Below, piece after piece: positions 15,538 through 22,799 of a stretch of DNA of 35,846 bases (the first letter of the stretch is position 1; every line of letters begins with the position of its first letter). Source of the stretch: Acidimicrobiia bacterium (GTDB lineage Bacteria > Actinomycetota > Acidimicrobiia > UBA2766). The notes beneath the pieces were generated by a model. The model was not told the origin of the DNA, did not search any database, and worked only from the letters and a program-made list of their open reading frames with translations. The translations under genes were made by a program, and so were the position numbers. The DNA lies in the NCBI GenBank assembly GCA_019695375.1, contig JAIBAC010000013.1, positions 1 to 35,846 on the forward strand, in the 5' to 3' direction.

Positions 15538-15583
15538 GGGTGCCGGGCCCTCCCTCACCCCCCTGGGGTAGGACCCGGCACCC
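15538..15583 (+). terminator. GC-rich hairpin at the end of operon A
   Basis: The 13-base arms at 15538-15550 and 15571-15583 pair at 12 of 13 positions around a 20-base loop, starting 13 bases after the stop of the last operon A gene. There is no T-tract, as is common in high-GC actinobacteria, so it could also act by Rho or as an mRNA 3' stabiliser. Confidence 0.6.
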
Positions 15584-15600
15584 CCATCGGCTGTGGGCCA

Positions 15601-15817
15601 GTCACGTCCAAGGGCCAGGTCACGATTCCCAAGGAGCTGCGGGAGCGCTTCGGGCTGCTCCCGGAGACCGAGGTCGAGTTCCTGGCGGACGACACCGGCG
15701 TGCGGATAGTGGCGGCCCGCGTGACGCGGGCACAAGGTCGTCGAGCGCCTCCGCGGCACGGCCGACACAGCGATGACCGACGAGATCATGGCGCTCACCC
15801 GCAACAGCACCCGGTGA
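15601..15817 (+). pseudogene. AbrB/MazE-like antitoxin, frameshifted and without clear start
   Basis: Reading from 15601 gives VTSKGQVTIPKELRERFGL, the swapped-hairpin DNA-binding core of AbrB/VapB-type antitoxins, continuing to GVRIVAARVT near 15725. The expected C-terminus, RGHKVVERLRGTADTAMTDEI and so on to a stop at 15815-15817, lies in the next frame from about 15725. A one-base loss near 15718-15728 would explain this. No ATG, GTG or TTG with a ribosome site precedes the N-terminal core; the codon before TSK is GTC and upstream codons are unsuitable. The C-terminal frame still overlaps the toxin start (GTGA). Either the gene is broken or the assembly has an error here. Confidence 0.75.
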
Positions 15818-16218
15818 CCGCGACGCTGGTGGACTCCGACGTCATCCTCGACGTCGCGACCGACGACGCGTCGTGGTCCGCCAGATCCGCCGCCGCGCTG
15901 GGACGCGCCGCCGACAGCGGTCCTCTGGTCGTCAACCCGATCGTCTACGCAGAGGTGTCGATCGGGTTCGCGACGATCGAGGCCCTTCAGGTGGCGCTTC
16001 CACCCGACGTGTTCGTGCGCGAGGACCTGCCGTGGACAGCGGCGTTCCTGGCCGGCAAGGCGTTCCTCGGCTACCGGCGCAAGGGAGGGGCGCCGCGTTC
16101 GCCCCTGCCGGACTTCTACATCGGCGCCCACGCCGCGGTGTCCGGCCACAAGCTGCTCACACGCGACGCGCGCCGCTACCGCACCTCGTTCCCCACGGTG
16201 GAGCTCGTCACGCCCTAG
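15814..16218 (+). CDS. PIN-domain ribonuclease toxin, VapC family
   Basis: A 134-residue PIN-domain protein with the acidic residues expected at the metal site: Asp7 (LVDSDVILD), Glu47 (VYAEVSIG), Asp100 (LPDFYIGAHA) and Asp118 (LLTRDARRY). VapC toxins are Mg-dependent RNases that cut tRNA or rRNA and are held by a partner antitoxin. The GTG at 15814 overlaps the stop of the antitoxin's second-half frame (GTGA). An open frame continues upstream through the antitoxin from 15700, but that is a by-product of the frameshift. If the antitoxin is really dead, the toxin should be silent, attenuated or restrained by another antitoxin. Confidence 0.86.
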   Translation: MTATLVDSDVILDVATDDASWSARSAAALGRAADSGPLVVNPIVYAEVSIGFATIEALQVALPPDVFVREDLPWTAAFLAGKAFLGYRRKGGAPRSPLPDFYIGAHAAVSGHKLLTRDARRYRTSFPTVELVTP

Positions 16219-16235
16219 CTCCCGCCCCCCGCCGG

Positions 16236-16505
16236 CTACGCGTACTCCGGGCAGCGCCCCAGGAACTCGTCGATCCGCTCGAGCCCGTTCCTCTTGGCGG
16301 CACCACCGCGGTGCTCGGCTATGTATGCCCGCATCGGGACGGCGTGGTGCCCTGCGACCCAAACGAACTCGATGCCGTTCTTGTGGTCGTGCACCTCGGA
16401 AGGGTCCACATCGAGCGACGCTAGACCGTGCAGGTCTCGGTAGCCGTCGACGGTGTCCGTCCAGCACTCGAAACGGTCCGATCTCTTGCAGATCACACTT
16501 GCCAC
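16236..16505 (-). CDS. Unknown small protein (second gene of a two-gene unit)
   Basis: An 89-residue soluble protein with no family that I recognise. Notable features are SDRFECWTDTVDGYRDL near the N-terminus, then HDHKNGIEFVWVAGHHAVPMRAYIAEHRGG with several His residues. I chose the GTG at 16503-16505 because GGAGAG lies five bases upstream; the GTG at 16526 would add seven residues but has a poor site. It lies 39 bases downstream of another unknown gene on the same strand, so the two are probably co-transcribed. They sit in a patch of toxin-antitoxin genes and gene debris, which suggests accessory or horizontally acquired DNA. Confidence 0.6.
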   Translation of the reverse strand: MASVICKRSDRFECWTDTVDGYRDLHGLASLDVDPSEVHDHKNGIEFVWVAGHHAVPMRAYIAEHRGGAAKRNGLERIDEFLGRCPEYA

Positions 16506-16544
16506 GTCATCTCTCCTCTGTTTCACCGATCATCACGTCGTCGA

Positions 16545-16934
16545 TCATGGGTGATCCTGGGTCGAGCGAACTCCCCCCCGGTACTTCCGGGGCGGTGGCG
16601 GTACCCCGAGCTCGTCGATGATCGCATCGATCTCGTCACAGATGCTGCGGTACTCGTTCGTGTACACGCGCAAGTCCGCGGCAAGCAGACGTGGGTCGAG
16701 GGCCAACTGGAATATGTGGTCGTAGACACGGGTGTATGCGCTGGCGTTCTGCCAGTCGTCGCCCGGATCGAAGGGAGCGGCCATCAGTTCGAGGACTATC
16801 CCGGCGGGCGTGAGCCGGGCAGGCGTGTCGGGGTCGACGTCGAAGAGGTGCAGCACATCCTCGACGGGTTGGTCCTGCAAGGAGAGATGGGCGTCGTCCG
16901 CGATCTCTTCCCACTGTCGCGCATGGTCGGTCAT
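16545..16934 (-). CDS. Unknown 129-residue protein (first gene of a two-gene unit)
   Basis: The protein begins MTDHARQWEEIADDAHLSL, continues through an acidic helical region (PVEDVLHLFDVDPDTPARL), then WQNASAYTRVYDHIFQLALDP and a final helix EYRSICDEIDAIIDELGV, and ends in a Pro/Arg tail. The fold is probably all-alpha. I recognise no family. The ATG at 16932-16934 has GAGGAA 8-10 bases upstream; a longer in-frame reading extends into the non-coding repeat region and is rejected. Its surroundings (VapBC, BrnT-like pair, DUF222 remnant) suggest an accessory function such as an immunity or toxin-related pair with the downstream gene, but nothing in the sequence proves that. Confidence 0.6.
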   Translation of the reverse strand: MTDHARQWEEIADDAHLSLQDQPVEDVLHLFDVDPDTPARLTPAGIVLELMAAPFDPGDDWQNASAYTRVYDHIFQLALDPRLLAADLRVYTNEYRSICDEIDAIIDELGVPPPPRKYRGGVRSTQDHP

Positions 16935-17037
16935 CGGTACCGTTCCTCGTGCATGGCGGCACCATAACCGGCGGCTGCGACATGCGATCCCGGCATGCGG
17001 TCTCCGCGAGGAGCTGGTGCAGCTGCGAACCGGTGGG

Positions 17038-17066
17038 CGTTTCAGCTGAAACGTGTCACAGCCACA
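17038..17066 (+). repeat. 29-bp direct repeat, left copy, with 16-bp palindrome
   Basis: The 29 bases are identical to 17527-17555. The first 16, CGTTTCAGCTGAAACG, form a perfect palindrome. The two copies bracket the decayed DUF222 fragment, 489 bases apart start to start. The right copy can be read as VSAET, a sequence at home in DUF222 proteins, so the repeat may originate in such genes and mark recombination between paralogues. Confidence 0.85.
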
Positions 17067-17103
17067 CGGACCGCCGCAACGGTTGGGCGGTGTGGGCTGT
17101 CGG

Positions 17104-17526
17104 TCGTGTGCGTACTGGCTCAACTGGCAGTGCGGCCTGTCGTGGAGGCCGCCCGCGAGCGGCTAAGGGCGCGCGTTGTCTCGAGGAGCTGCCCCTGATC
17201 GCGGCCGAGTCCGCGGCGGGGCGGCTCAGCTACTCCAAGGTCCGTGCCCTCACTCGAGTCGCCACTGCTGGGGACGAGGCAGACCTCGTCGACTTCGCCC
17301 GCGACGCGCCCACTGCGATGCTGGAGCGTTTCGTGCGTGCGTACCGCGGTGCCTTCGCCCGCGGTGACGACGCGGCGGTCGCGGCGTACGAGGGCCGCAG
17401 GCTCACATGGCGTACCGACTACGACGACGGGTCACTCGTGGTGACCACGCGGCTCGCACCCGAGGACGGTGCCGCCTTCCTTGCGGCACTGGGTGCTGCA
17501 CGCGAGGCACTGGCCGGCACCGGCGA
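17104..17526 (+). pseudogene. DUF222 (13E12/HNH-associated) gene remnant
   Basis: Pieces of a DUF222 protein appear in all three plus frames. AYWLNWQCGLS is at about 17110-17142, EAARERLRA at about 17145-17171, and LEELPLIAAESAAGRLSYSKVRALTRVATAGDEADLVDFA and onward from about 17180. That is at least two frameshifts. The remnant stops at the right 29-bp repeat (VSAET), and the C-terminal HNH nuclease part, normally another 150 or more residues, is missing. DUF222 genes are abundant, recombining multicopy genes in actinobacteria. This copy is dead and is bounded on both sides by the same direct repeat. Confidence 0.85.
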
Positions 17527-17555
17527 CGTTTCAGCTGAAACGTGTCACAGCCACA
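17527..17555 (+). repeat. 29-bp direct repeat, right copy, with 16-bp palindrome
   Basis: An exact copy of 17038-17066, including the palindrome CGTTTCAGCTGAAACG at its left end. It ends the DUF222 remnant. The 23 bases between it and the next gene's stop contain nothing recognisable. The region 16935-17578 as a whole holds no intact gene. Confidence 0.85.
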
Positions 17556-17578
17556 GGGCACTATCAAACGTGGACGGC

Positions 17579-17857
17579 TCAGCCTGCCTTCAAGAACCGA
17601 CGTAGCGCTTCGCGCACGATCTCCGACGGTGTCGTCGCGTCCCGTGTTGCTCGCTCGTCGAGTGCCTCGCGGAGCTCCGGATCGAGGCGAACCGGAAACG
17701 ACGCGGCAGCACCAGAACCCATTGCCGGCCGCCCTGGGCGGCGGCGCAAGTTCGCGATGTCGAGGCCGGCCTCGGCCTCGTCAGCCATCTGCTCCAAGAC
17801 CTCGTCGGTCAGCTCGACACCGGTCTTCGATCGGCCGTGCGACTTCCGTTCAGACAT
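17579..17857 (-). CDS. Ribbon-helix-helix (CopG-like) antitoxin
   Basis: A 92-residue protein. The N-terminal half (MSERKSHGRSKTGVELTDEV and following) is a charged linker. Residues ~52-92 (ASFPVRLDPELREALDERATRDATTPSEIVREALRRFL) form a clear ribbon-helix-helix DNA-binding domain of the CopG/BrnA/VapB type. It overlaps the upstream toxin gene by eight bases and so is translationally coupled to it. The toxin-first order is that of BrnT-BrnA modules. It probably neutralises the toxin through its N-terminal half and represses the shared promoter. Confidence 0.85.
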   Translation of the reverse strand: MSERKSHGRSKTGVELTDEVLEQMADEAEAGLDIANLRRRPGRPAMGSGAAASFPVRLDPELREALDERATRDATTPSEIVREALRRFLKAG

Positions 17858-18101
17858 CGCTGTCTCCCTCGCCGTGTAGGAATGGCGCGTATCTACGGCG
17901 CATACGCATGGCGTGGATCACGACCTCCGTGTCGTCGTCACGGACCACCGACACGACCTCGAGCAGGTTCCCCGAACGGTCGGCGCCCAGGTACAGGACC
18001 TTGCCGTCATCCTGCTCACCCGCCACGACCGCATGCTCGACGGCGTGCCTGATGTCGTCATCGGCGACCCCGTGCCTACCGGCGGAGGCGAAGATCTCCA
18101 C
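17850..18101 (-). CDS. BrnT/DUF4258-like RNase toxin candidate
   Basis: An 83-residue protein: VEIFASAGRHGVADDDIRHAVEHAVV, then KVLYLGADRSGNLLEVVSVV and EVVIHAMRMRRRYAPFL. The pattern of an early R-H-G followed by a short helix, a beta hairpin and a final IHAM-R-R-Y matches small RelE-superfamily toxins annotated as BrnT or DUF4258. I chose the GTG at 18099-18101; the -10 element TACGAT (18116-18111) lies nine bases upstream, so the message is probably leaderless. A GTG at 18138-18140 would add 13 residues but would cover that promoter. It is paired with the downstream ribbon-helix-helix gene. The family assignment is by pattern only. Confidence 0.72.
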   Translation of the reverse strand: MEIFASAGRHGVADDDIRHAVEHAVVAGEQDDGKVLYLGADRSGNLLEVVSVVRDDDTEVVIHAMRMRRRYAPFLHGEGDSDV

Positions 18102-18182
18102 GTTCCGAGTATCGTATCGCGAAATGGGCACGACGAACACCCATGACCTGGGTGGGCGCCGCCGTCGATCTCAGGCCTGCAC

Positions 18183-19412
18183 TCACAGCGGGAGGTCGCC
18201 GGTGGCGGCCCTCGTGCTGCCGGTGTCCTTGTACGCGGCGATGGTGCGCTGCGCGATGCGCATCTGGTGCACCTCGTCGGCGCCGTCGGCGAAACGGGCC
18301 CAGCGGGCGTGCTGGAACATGTTCGCGAGCGGAGTGTCCTTGGAGTAGCCGAGCGCGCCGTGGACCTGGATCGAGCGGTCGATGATGCGGTTGAGCGCGT
18401 TGGCGACGAAGTGCTTGGCCATCGACACCTCGGACTTGAAGTCGAGGCCCTGGTCGATCTTGTACGCGGCGTGCAGCACCATGAGCTTGGACTGGTACAG
18501 CTCCATGGCCGAGTCGGCGATCATCCACTGGATGCCCTGCTTCTCGGCGAGGAGCGAGCCGTGCGCGAAGCGGTTCATGGCGCGGTCGACCATCATGTCG
18601 AGCGCGACCTCGGCCTGGGCGATCCAGCGCATGCAGTGCGCGAGGCGGGCGGGGCCGAGGCGGAACTGACCGAGCAGGTGGCCCTGGCCGCGTTCGCCGA
18701 GCATGTTCTCCGCCGGGATGCGCAGGTCCTCGATCACGATCTCGGAGTGGCCGGTGGAGCCGTGCATCGTCTCGATCTCGCGCACGTCGTGCCAGCCGTC
18801 GGCGGGTAGGTCGACGAGGAAGCCGGTGTTGGCGGCCTGGGGCATGCCGGGGGACTCCTCGGTGCGGGCGATGAGGATCGCGAACCGCGACCGCCGCGCG
18901 CTGGAGATGAACCACTTGTGGCCGTTGACGACCCACTCGTCGCCGTCCTGGTAGGCGTGGGTGCGGATCAGCGTCGGGTCGGAGCCGGCGACCTCGGGTT
19001 CGGTCATCGCGAAGCAGCTCATCGCGAGGCCCTCGCACAGGGGTCGTAGGTACTTCTCCTTCTGCGCGTCGGTGCCCCAGTGCAGCAGCGTGTTCATGTT
19101 GCCCTCGTCGGGCGCCTGGCAGTTGAGCACCCACGGACCGAAGTACGACTTGGCCGCCTCGGCCTGCACCATCGCGAGCTCGGTGTGTGACAGTCCCATG
19201 CCGCCCCACTCCTCGGGCATGTGCGGCAGCCACAGTCCCGCTTCGCGTGCGAGGCGGCGCATCTCGAAGAGGACCGTCAGGTACTCGCCGCGGTCGAGCT
19301 TGTCGTGGTCGCCGATGCGCGACTCGCCGAGGAGCACCGTGCCCTCGATGAACTCGCGGACGCGCAGGCGCAGCTCCTCGAGCTCGGGTGAGAGTGTGAA
19401 GTCGATCGCCAT
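18183..19412 (-). CDS. Acyl-CoA dehydrogenase (FadE / ACAD10-11-like)
   Basis: A 409-residue acyl-CoA dehydrogenase. Visible signatures are CFAMTEPEVAGSDPTLIRT (FAD/substrate loop), NGHKWFISSA, and the C-terminal QVHGALGYSKDTPLANMFQHARWARFADGADEVHQMRIA. At the position of the medium-chain enzyme's catalytic Glu (YEGTSQIQ) this protein reads ADGADEVH, an Asp, as is usual for the ACAD10/11-like branch. It oxidises an acyl-CoA to the trans-2-enoyl-CoA and passes electrons to ETF. The ATG at 19410-19412 has CAGGAGCC upstream; longer in-frame readings into the intergenic region are rejected. It stands alone on the minus strand; chain-length preference is unknown. Confidence 0.93.
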   Translation of the reverse strand: MAIDFTLSPELEELRLRVREFIEGTVLLGESRIGDHDKLDRGEYLTVLFEMRRLAREAGLWLPHMPEEWGGMGLSHTELAMVQAEAAKSYFGPWVLNCQAPDEGNMNTLLHWGTDAQKEKYLRPLCEGLAMSCFAMTEPEVAGSDPTLIRTHAYQDGDEWVVNGHKWFISSARRSRFAILIARTEESPGMPQAANTGFLVDLPADGWHDVREIETMHGSTGHSEIVIEDLRIPAENMLGERGQGHLLGQFRLGPARLAHCMRWIAQAEVALDMMVDRAMNRFAHGSLLAEKQGIQWMIADSAMELYQSKLMVLHAAYKIDQGLDFKSEVSMAKHFVANALNRIIDRSIQVHGALGYSKDTPLANMFQHARWARFADGADEVHQMRIAQRTIAAYKDTGSTRAATGDLPL

Positions 19413-19617
19413 CGTGGCTCCTGCGACGAGTGGGGGAGGTGGTGCGGACGTCCGGCCCGGGACGCGACGAGTCTTGCAGGAACGCCCGCCTGTGCGGGCG
19501 GAGCCACCCGGAGAGCAGCCGTGACGACCGGAGGCCGAGAAGTCCGCACGTGCGCGATGATGGCTCACCCTCGCCGATGCAGTCCCGCCGCCGCTGTGCG
19601 CAGGGGAAGGACGAGCC
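19413..19617. promoter_or_regulatory. Divergent intergenic region, no clear motif
   Basis: About 205 bases separate the acyl-CoA dehydrogenase start from the divergent membrane-protein gene. Both promoters should lie here. I see ribosome sites at both ends (GGAG for each) but no convincing -35/-10 pair or operator. Confidence 0.4.
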
Positions 19618-20457
19618 ATGGCTGTGATGGTCGCGTGTGCGCTGCTGCTCCTGACGGGCCTGGCTGCTGGCATCCGATGGGGCGGGAGACCGTTCACGCC
19701 GCCGGAGCCAGTCGCCGATCTCACCGTCGCCGAAGCTGCACGACGCTACGTCTGGTACGCGGCGATCGCTCTGGTCGCGGGCATGTCCGCAGGGATCCTG
19801 GTGGTCGGTGCCGGTGGCCGGCTCGTGATGCGGCTACTCGCGGTGACGGCAGGGCCCGACGCCCAGGGACTCGTCACCGAGGCCGAGGAGGTCGTCGGGA
19901 GGGTCAGCGTCGACGGCACCATCGGCTTCGTCCTGTTCAACGGGATGTTCTTCGGCATCCCGGCGGCGGTGCTCTTCCTGGTGGTCCGGCGCTTCCTGCC
20001 TGCAGGCCGGGTGGGTGGGGTGGTGTTCGGCGCGGGCCTCCTCGTGGTGTTCGGGACGACGCTCGACCCGCTCCGCAGGGACAATCCCGATTTCGACATC
20101 GTCGGCCCGGGGTGGGTCGCGGTCCTCGCCTTCGGGGCCGTCGCGATCGTGTTCGGCCTCGCGGTAGAAGGCACCACATGCCGGCTGAGCTCATGGCTGC
20201 CGTTGCTCACGTCGAGCCTGCGTGACCTGGTGCACTACGGCGTCGCCGTCCCGCCTGCGTTCGTGGCGCTTCCTGTCACCCTCGCCCTGCTGCTCGTCGG
20301 CGCCGTGACGGTGCTCGCGACCCGCTGGCGGGCGCTCGTAGCGGTGGTGCGCTCCCATGGCTGGGTCGTCGCGGGCCGGGTGCTGACGGTCGGCGTCGTC
20401 GTGGCCGCGGGTCTCACCGGCGCCATCGCAGGCGTGGTCGACATCGCCGCTCGCTGA
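19618..20457 (+). CDS. Polytopic membrane protein of unknown function
   Basis: A 279-residue integral membrane protein with about six or seven hydrophobic stretches: residues ~2-20, 44-68, 106-125, 135-150, 165-185, 208-235 and 255-275. The loop GAGGRLVMRLLAVTAGPDAQGLVTEAEEVVG after the second segment is the most polar and looks conserved in actinobacterial proteins of unknown function that I have seen. The ATG has GGAAGGA seven bases upstream. It is a single gene, convergent with the GH172 gene and divergent from the acyl-CoA dehydrogenase. No transport or enzyme motif is visible. Confidence 0.78.
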   Translation: MAVMVACALLLLTGLAAGIRWGGRPFTPPEPVADLTVAEAARRYVWYAAIALVAGMSAGILVVGAGGRLVMRLLAVTAGPDAQGLVTEAEEVVGRVSVDGTIGFVLFNGMFFGIPAAVLFLVVRRFLPAGRVGGVVFGAGLLVVFGTTLDPLRRDNPDFDIVGPGWVAVLAFGAVAIVFGLAVEGTTCRLSSWLPLLTSSLRDLVHYGVAVPPAFVALPVTLALLLVGAVTVLATRWRALVAVVRSHGWVVAGRVLTVGVVVAAGLTGAIAGVVDIAAR

Positions 20458-20472
20458 CCGTCGCGGCCCGCC

Positions 20473-20488
20473 CCGGCCTCGGGGCCGG
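20473..20488. terminator. Hairpin between convergent genes
   Basis: CCGGCC at 20473-20478 and GGCCGG at 20483-20488 pair around the stable tetraloop TCGG. The hairpin lies in the 36-base gap between the membrane-protein stop and the GH172 stop, and so could end transcription from both sides. Confidence 0.5.
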
Positions 20489-20493
20489 CGGTG

Positions 20494-21660
20494 TCAGTCG
20501 AGGCCGGACTGCAGCACGACCTCGAGCAGGGACGGCTGCTCGTAGTCGCGGCGTTCGATGCCGGCGACGGCGTCGTCGAGGACCAGCCGCGGGACCGGCT
20601 GAGGGGTGGTGGCGTAGGTGAACGCGGTGGCGCAGTAGTCGTCGCTGCGTTCGGTGAGGCCGATCGCGAGCATCCCTGCGGTGTCGAGGCGGCGGTACCC
20701 GGCGCCGGCGGCGGGCGCGGCGGCGAGCTCGTCCTCCTGGCCGTCGTAGAAGATGTTCATGCCGATCTGCTGGATGGTGACCTTGACGTCCTCGCGGAAG
20801 TAGACCGGGTCGGGCACGTGCCAGCGGTAGAAGCCGACGAGGTCGGGGTTGGCGACCGGGGGGCGCTCCGGTGGGCGCACGTCGAGGGGGGCTCCTGCGT
20901 AGCGGGCCTGGTGGGGGCCCATGCCCCATGCGGTGCCGACGTAGTCCTCGAGGCCGGTGCCGCAGATCGTGGGCAGCTCGCGGTCGCCGTCGACGTACAT
21001 CTTCACCTCGCCCTCGCCGTACCACATGCCGCCGTCGAGGACGCGCACGCCCACGACGCAGCCGAGGAAGCGGCCGGGGCCGCGGATGCCGTCGGCGATG
21101 ACGAAGTCGCGCCGCATCGTGGTCGGGTTCTCGCGCCTGTACGCGGCGTGCAGGAACGTGGGCCGTGGCGCCGGCGCCTCGAGCGTGTAGTCGCACTGGA
21201 AGTAGAGCTCGGTCGGCCGCTGCCCGCCGTTGGTGATCTCGACGCGGATGTGGTCGGTGAACGGCATCGGGATGTGGCTGTTGTAACCGCGGCCCTCGTG
21301 GATCGCGGTGAGGGCGGTGTCGAGGTGGACGGGGCGGCCCCACGGGACCCCGAAGAAGTCGACGGCGGGCACGCTGATGCTCGCTTCGGTGGCGTCGCCG
21401 TAGAAGACCTCGAGGACGACGGCGCGGGTCTCCTCCGGTGGTGCCGGGGTGAAGGTGAGCCACAGGTGGCGCACGACGCCGGGGCCGTCGAGGTCGGCGA
21501 CGACGACACGTTCGCCGGGCGCGAGCCGCCGTGACGGCGAGCCCTTGCGCCCGCCGTGCGCGCGGCCTCCGCCGCCGCGGGCCCCGGTGGGGTTCTCGAA
21601 GGTGACCGCCCGCGACTCGACCGCGTCGGGGATCGCCGTCAGGTCTGTGGGATCGTGCAC
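20494..21660 (-). CDS. GH172 (DUF2961) glycoside hydrolase family protein
   Basis: A 388-residue protein of the DUF2961 family, now GH172, whose characterised members act on alpha-D-fructofuranosides or related furanosides. Typical blocks are DLDGPGVVRHLWLT near residue 60, VPAVDFFG near 100, GRGYNSHIPMPF near 125 and GEGEVKMYVDGDRELPTICGTGLEDY at 215-240. The Glu residues in the GEGE and GLEDY parts are the likely catalytic pair. Members typically assemble two jelly-roll domains per chain into trimers or hexamers. No signal peptide is visible, so it is probably cytoplasmic. The GTG at 21658-21660 has GGGAGG upstream; a longer ATG reading from 21741 crosses the promoter region. The true substrate is not predictable. 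Confidence 0.88.
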   Translation of the reverse strand: MHDPTDLTAIPDAVESRAVTFENPTGARGGGGRAHGGRKGSPSRRLAPGERVVVADLDGPGVVRHLWLTFTPAPPEETRAVVLEVFYGDATEASISVPAVDFFGVPWGRPVHLDTALTAIHEGRGYNSHIPMPFTDHIRVEITNGGQRPTELYFQCDYTLEAPAPRPTFLHAAYRRENPTTMRRDFVIADGIRGPGRFLGCVVGVRVLDGGMWYGEGEVKMYVDGDRELPTICGTGLEDYVGTAWGMGPHQARYAGAPLDVRPPERPPVANPDLVGFYRWHVPDPVYFREDVKVTIQQIGMNIFYDGQEDELAAAPAAGAGYRRLDTAGMLAIGLTERSDDYCATAFTYATTPQPVPRLVLDDAVAGIERRDYEQPSLLEVVLQSGLD

Positions 21661-21761
21661 TGTGCGCCTCCCTTCGGAGCGGGACGACGCAGCGGACGGT
21701 ACCTGTGCGGCGGGGGCGCTGCTGAAGCGGCGTCCCGGCACCTGCCCTTTCGGCTACAACA

Positions 21762-22295
21762 GTGGCGATGGGTAGGGAGGCCCACTTCGACGAGACCCGC
21801 TGGGTCGACGACTTCGCCGAGGCATGGGCGCGCGAGTACCCCGACGCCGAGGACACGTCGGCGATGGTGCTCGTCACGCTCCTGGCGCGGCTGTCGGTGC
21901 TCATCGACGCGTTCCAGGCGGCGTCGCTGAAGCAGTTCGAGCTCGGTGTCAACGACTACGCCGTCCTCGCAGCGTTGCGGCGCGGGGGACCGCCGTACGA
22001 GCTCGCGCCGAGCCGGCTCTATACCTCGCTGGAGCGGTCCTCGGGCGGGATGACCAAGATGCTGAAACGCCTCGAGCAGCTCGGCTTCGTGCGCCGCGTC
22101 CCCGACCCCGACGACCGCCGCAGCACCCTCGTGCAGCTCACCGCCGCCGGCAAGCAGGTCGAGGAGGACGCCTTCGCCCGCTTCGTCGACGCCGCCCACC
22201 GCCTCCTCGAGCCGGCCTCGCCAGCGGACCTCGACAACATCGACGACTCCCTGCGCCGCCTCCTCGTCATCATCGAGCGCGGCTTCCCCCGCTGA
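21762..22295 (+). CDS. MarR-family transcriptional regulator
   Basis: A 177-residue winged-helix regulator. The recognition region reads ELAPSRLYTSLERSSGGMTKMLKRLEQLGFVRRVPDPDDRRSTLVQLTAAGKQ, with the MarR wing motif DPDDRRS. Flanking helices (about 20-60 and 140-177) form the dimer interface. Starts at GTG 21762 or ATG 21768 are both possible. It is divergent from the GH172 gene across about 100 bases, so that gene and itself are the likely targets. The ligand is unknown. Confidence 0.87.
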   Translation: MAMGREAHFDETRWVDDFAEAWAREYPDAEDTSAMVLVTLLARLSVLIDAFQAASLKQFELGVNDYAVLAALRRGGPPYELAPSRLYTSLERSSGGMTKMLKRLEQLGFVRRVPDPDDRRSTLVQLTAAGKQVEEDAFARFVDAAHRLLEPASPADLDNIDDSLRRLLVIIERGFPR

Positions 22296-22308
22296 CCCGG
22301 CGCCGGTT

Positions 22309-22346
22309 GGAGCACGAGGTCGCCACATGTGGCCACCTCGTGCTCC
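22309..22346. terminator. 38-bp near-perfect palindrome between convergent genes
   Basis: From 22309 to 22346 the sequence pairs with itself at 18 of 19 positions, including the central perfect 12-mer GCCACATGTGGC and the outer arms GGAGCACGAGGT/ACCTCGTGCTCC. It starts 13 bases after the marR stop and ends 64 bases before the vapC stop on the other strand. A bidirectional terminator is the simplest reading, although the stem has almost no loop, and a protein-binding or repeat element is also possible. Confidence 0.6.
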
Positions 22347-22409
22347 GAAGTCGACGTCCTGGCCGCGTGGTGCTCCAAGGGGGGCGGGTATGGGTGGGCG
22401 TCGGCCGAA

Positions 22410-22799
22410 CTACGGACCGGTGCGAACCATCAGACCGAGCTCCGTGGCAGCTCGGACGAGGTGGTTGTCGAAGGTGGCGATCTCGGAGCGTGTGGTTTCG
22501 GCCGCGAGGAGCACGCAGCAGTCCGGGAGCTTGAGCCTCGTCCTCGCTCGCAGGAGTGCGAGTCGCACAGGGGCGTCCTCGGCGACGGGGATCGTGGCGA
22601 CGCCGAGGGTGTGGAGCGCGCTGTTCGCCTGCTCCAGGAGGCCTGCGCGGGCAGGGCCGACGAGCACCTCGGCGAGAGTGATCGGGCTTGCCCCGAGCCC
22701 GCCGTCTGCGGCGGCCATCAGCAGTTCCGTCGCCCGATCGTGGTGGCGGTCGTCGCCGTCGAGGTGGGCGATGAGGACGCTCGCGTCGAGGACGATCAC
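22410..22799 (-). CDS. PIN-domain ribonuclease toxin, VapC family (second pair)
   Basis: A 129-residue PIN-domain protein. The metal-binding acids are Asp5 (MIVLDASVLIAHLD), Glu44 (TLAEVLVGPA), Asp93 (LKLPDCCVLLAAE) and Asp111 (IATFDNHLV). It is a complete VapC, likely an RNase that arrests growth when released. Its ATG overlaps the antitoxin stop by four bases (ATGA), giving coupled translation. It is unrelated in close sequence to the VapC at 15814, which carries its own antitoxin type. It lies just before the operon B promoter region on the opposite strand. Confidence 0.9.
   Translation of the reverse strand: MIVLDASVLIAHLDGDDRHHDRATELLMAAADGGLGASPITLAEVLVGPARAGLLEQANSALHTLGVATIPVAEDAPVRLALLRARTRLKLPDCCVLLAAETTRSEIATFDNHLVRAATELGLMVRTGP

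Noticed and set aside
15700-15740. Programmed ribosomal frameshifting in the antitoxin
   Set aside because: No slippery heptamer, internal Shine-Dalgarno or pseudoknot is evident and the start codon is also missing, so decay or a sequencing error is simpler.
15700-15813. An N-terminal extension of the VapC at 15814 starting at 15700
   Set aside because: That stretch is the antitoxin coding region read in the wrong frame; it looks like low-complexity Arg/His/Pro sequence, whereas the GTG at 15814 starts a normal PIN domain.
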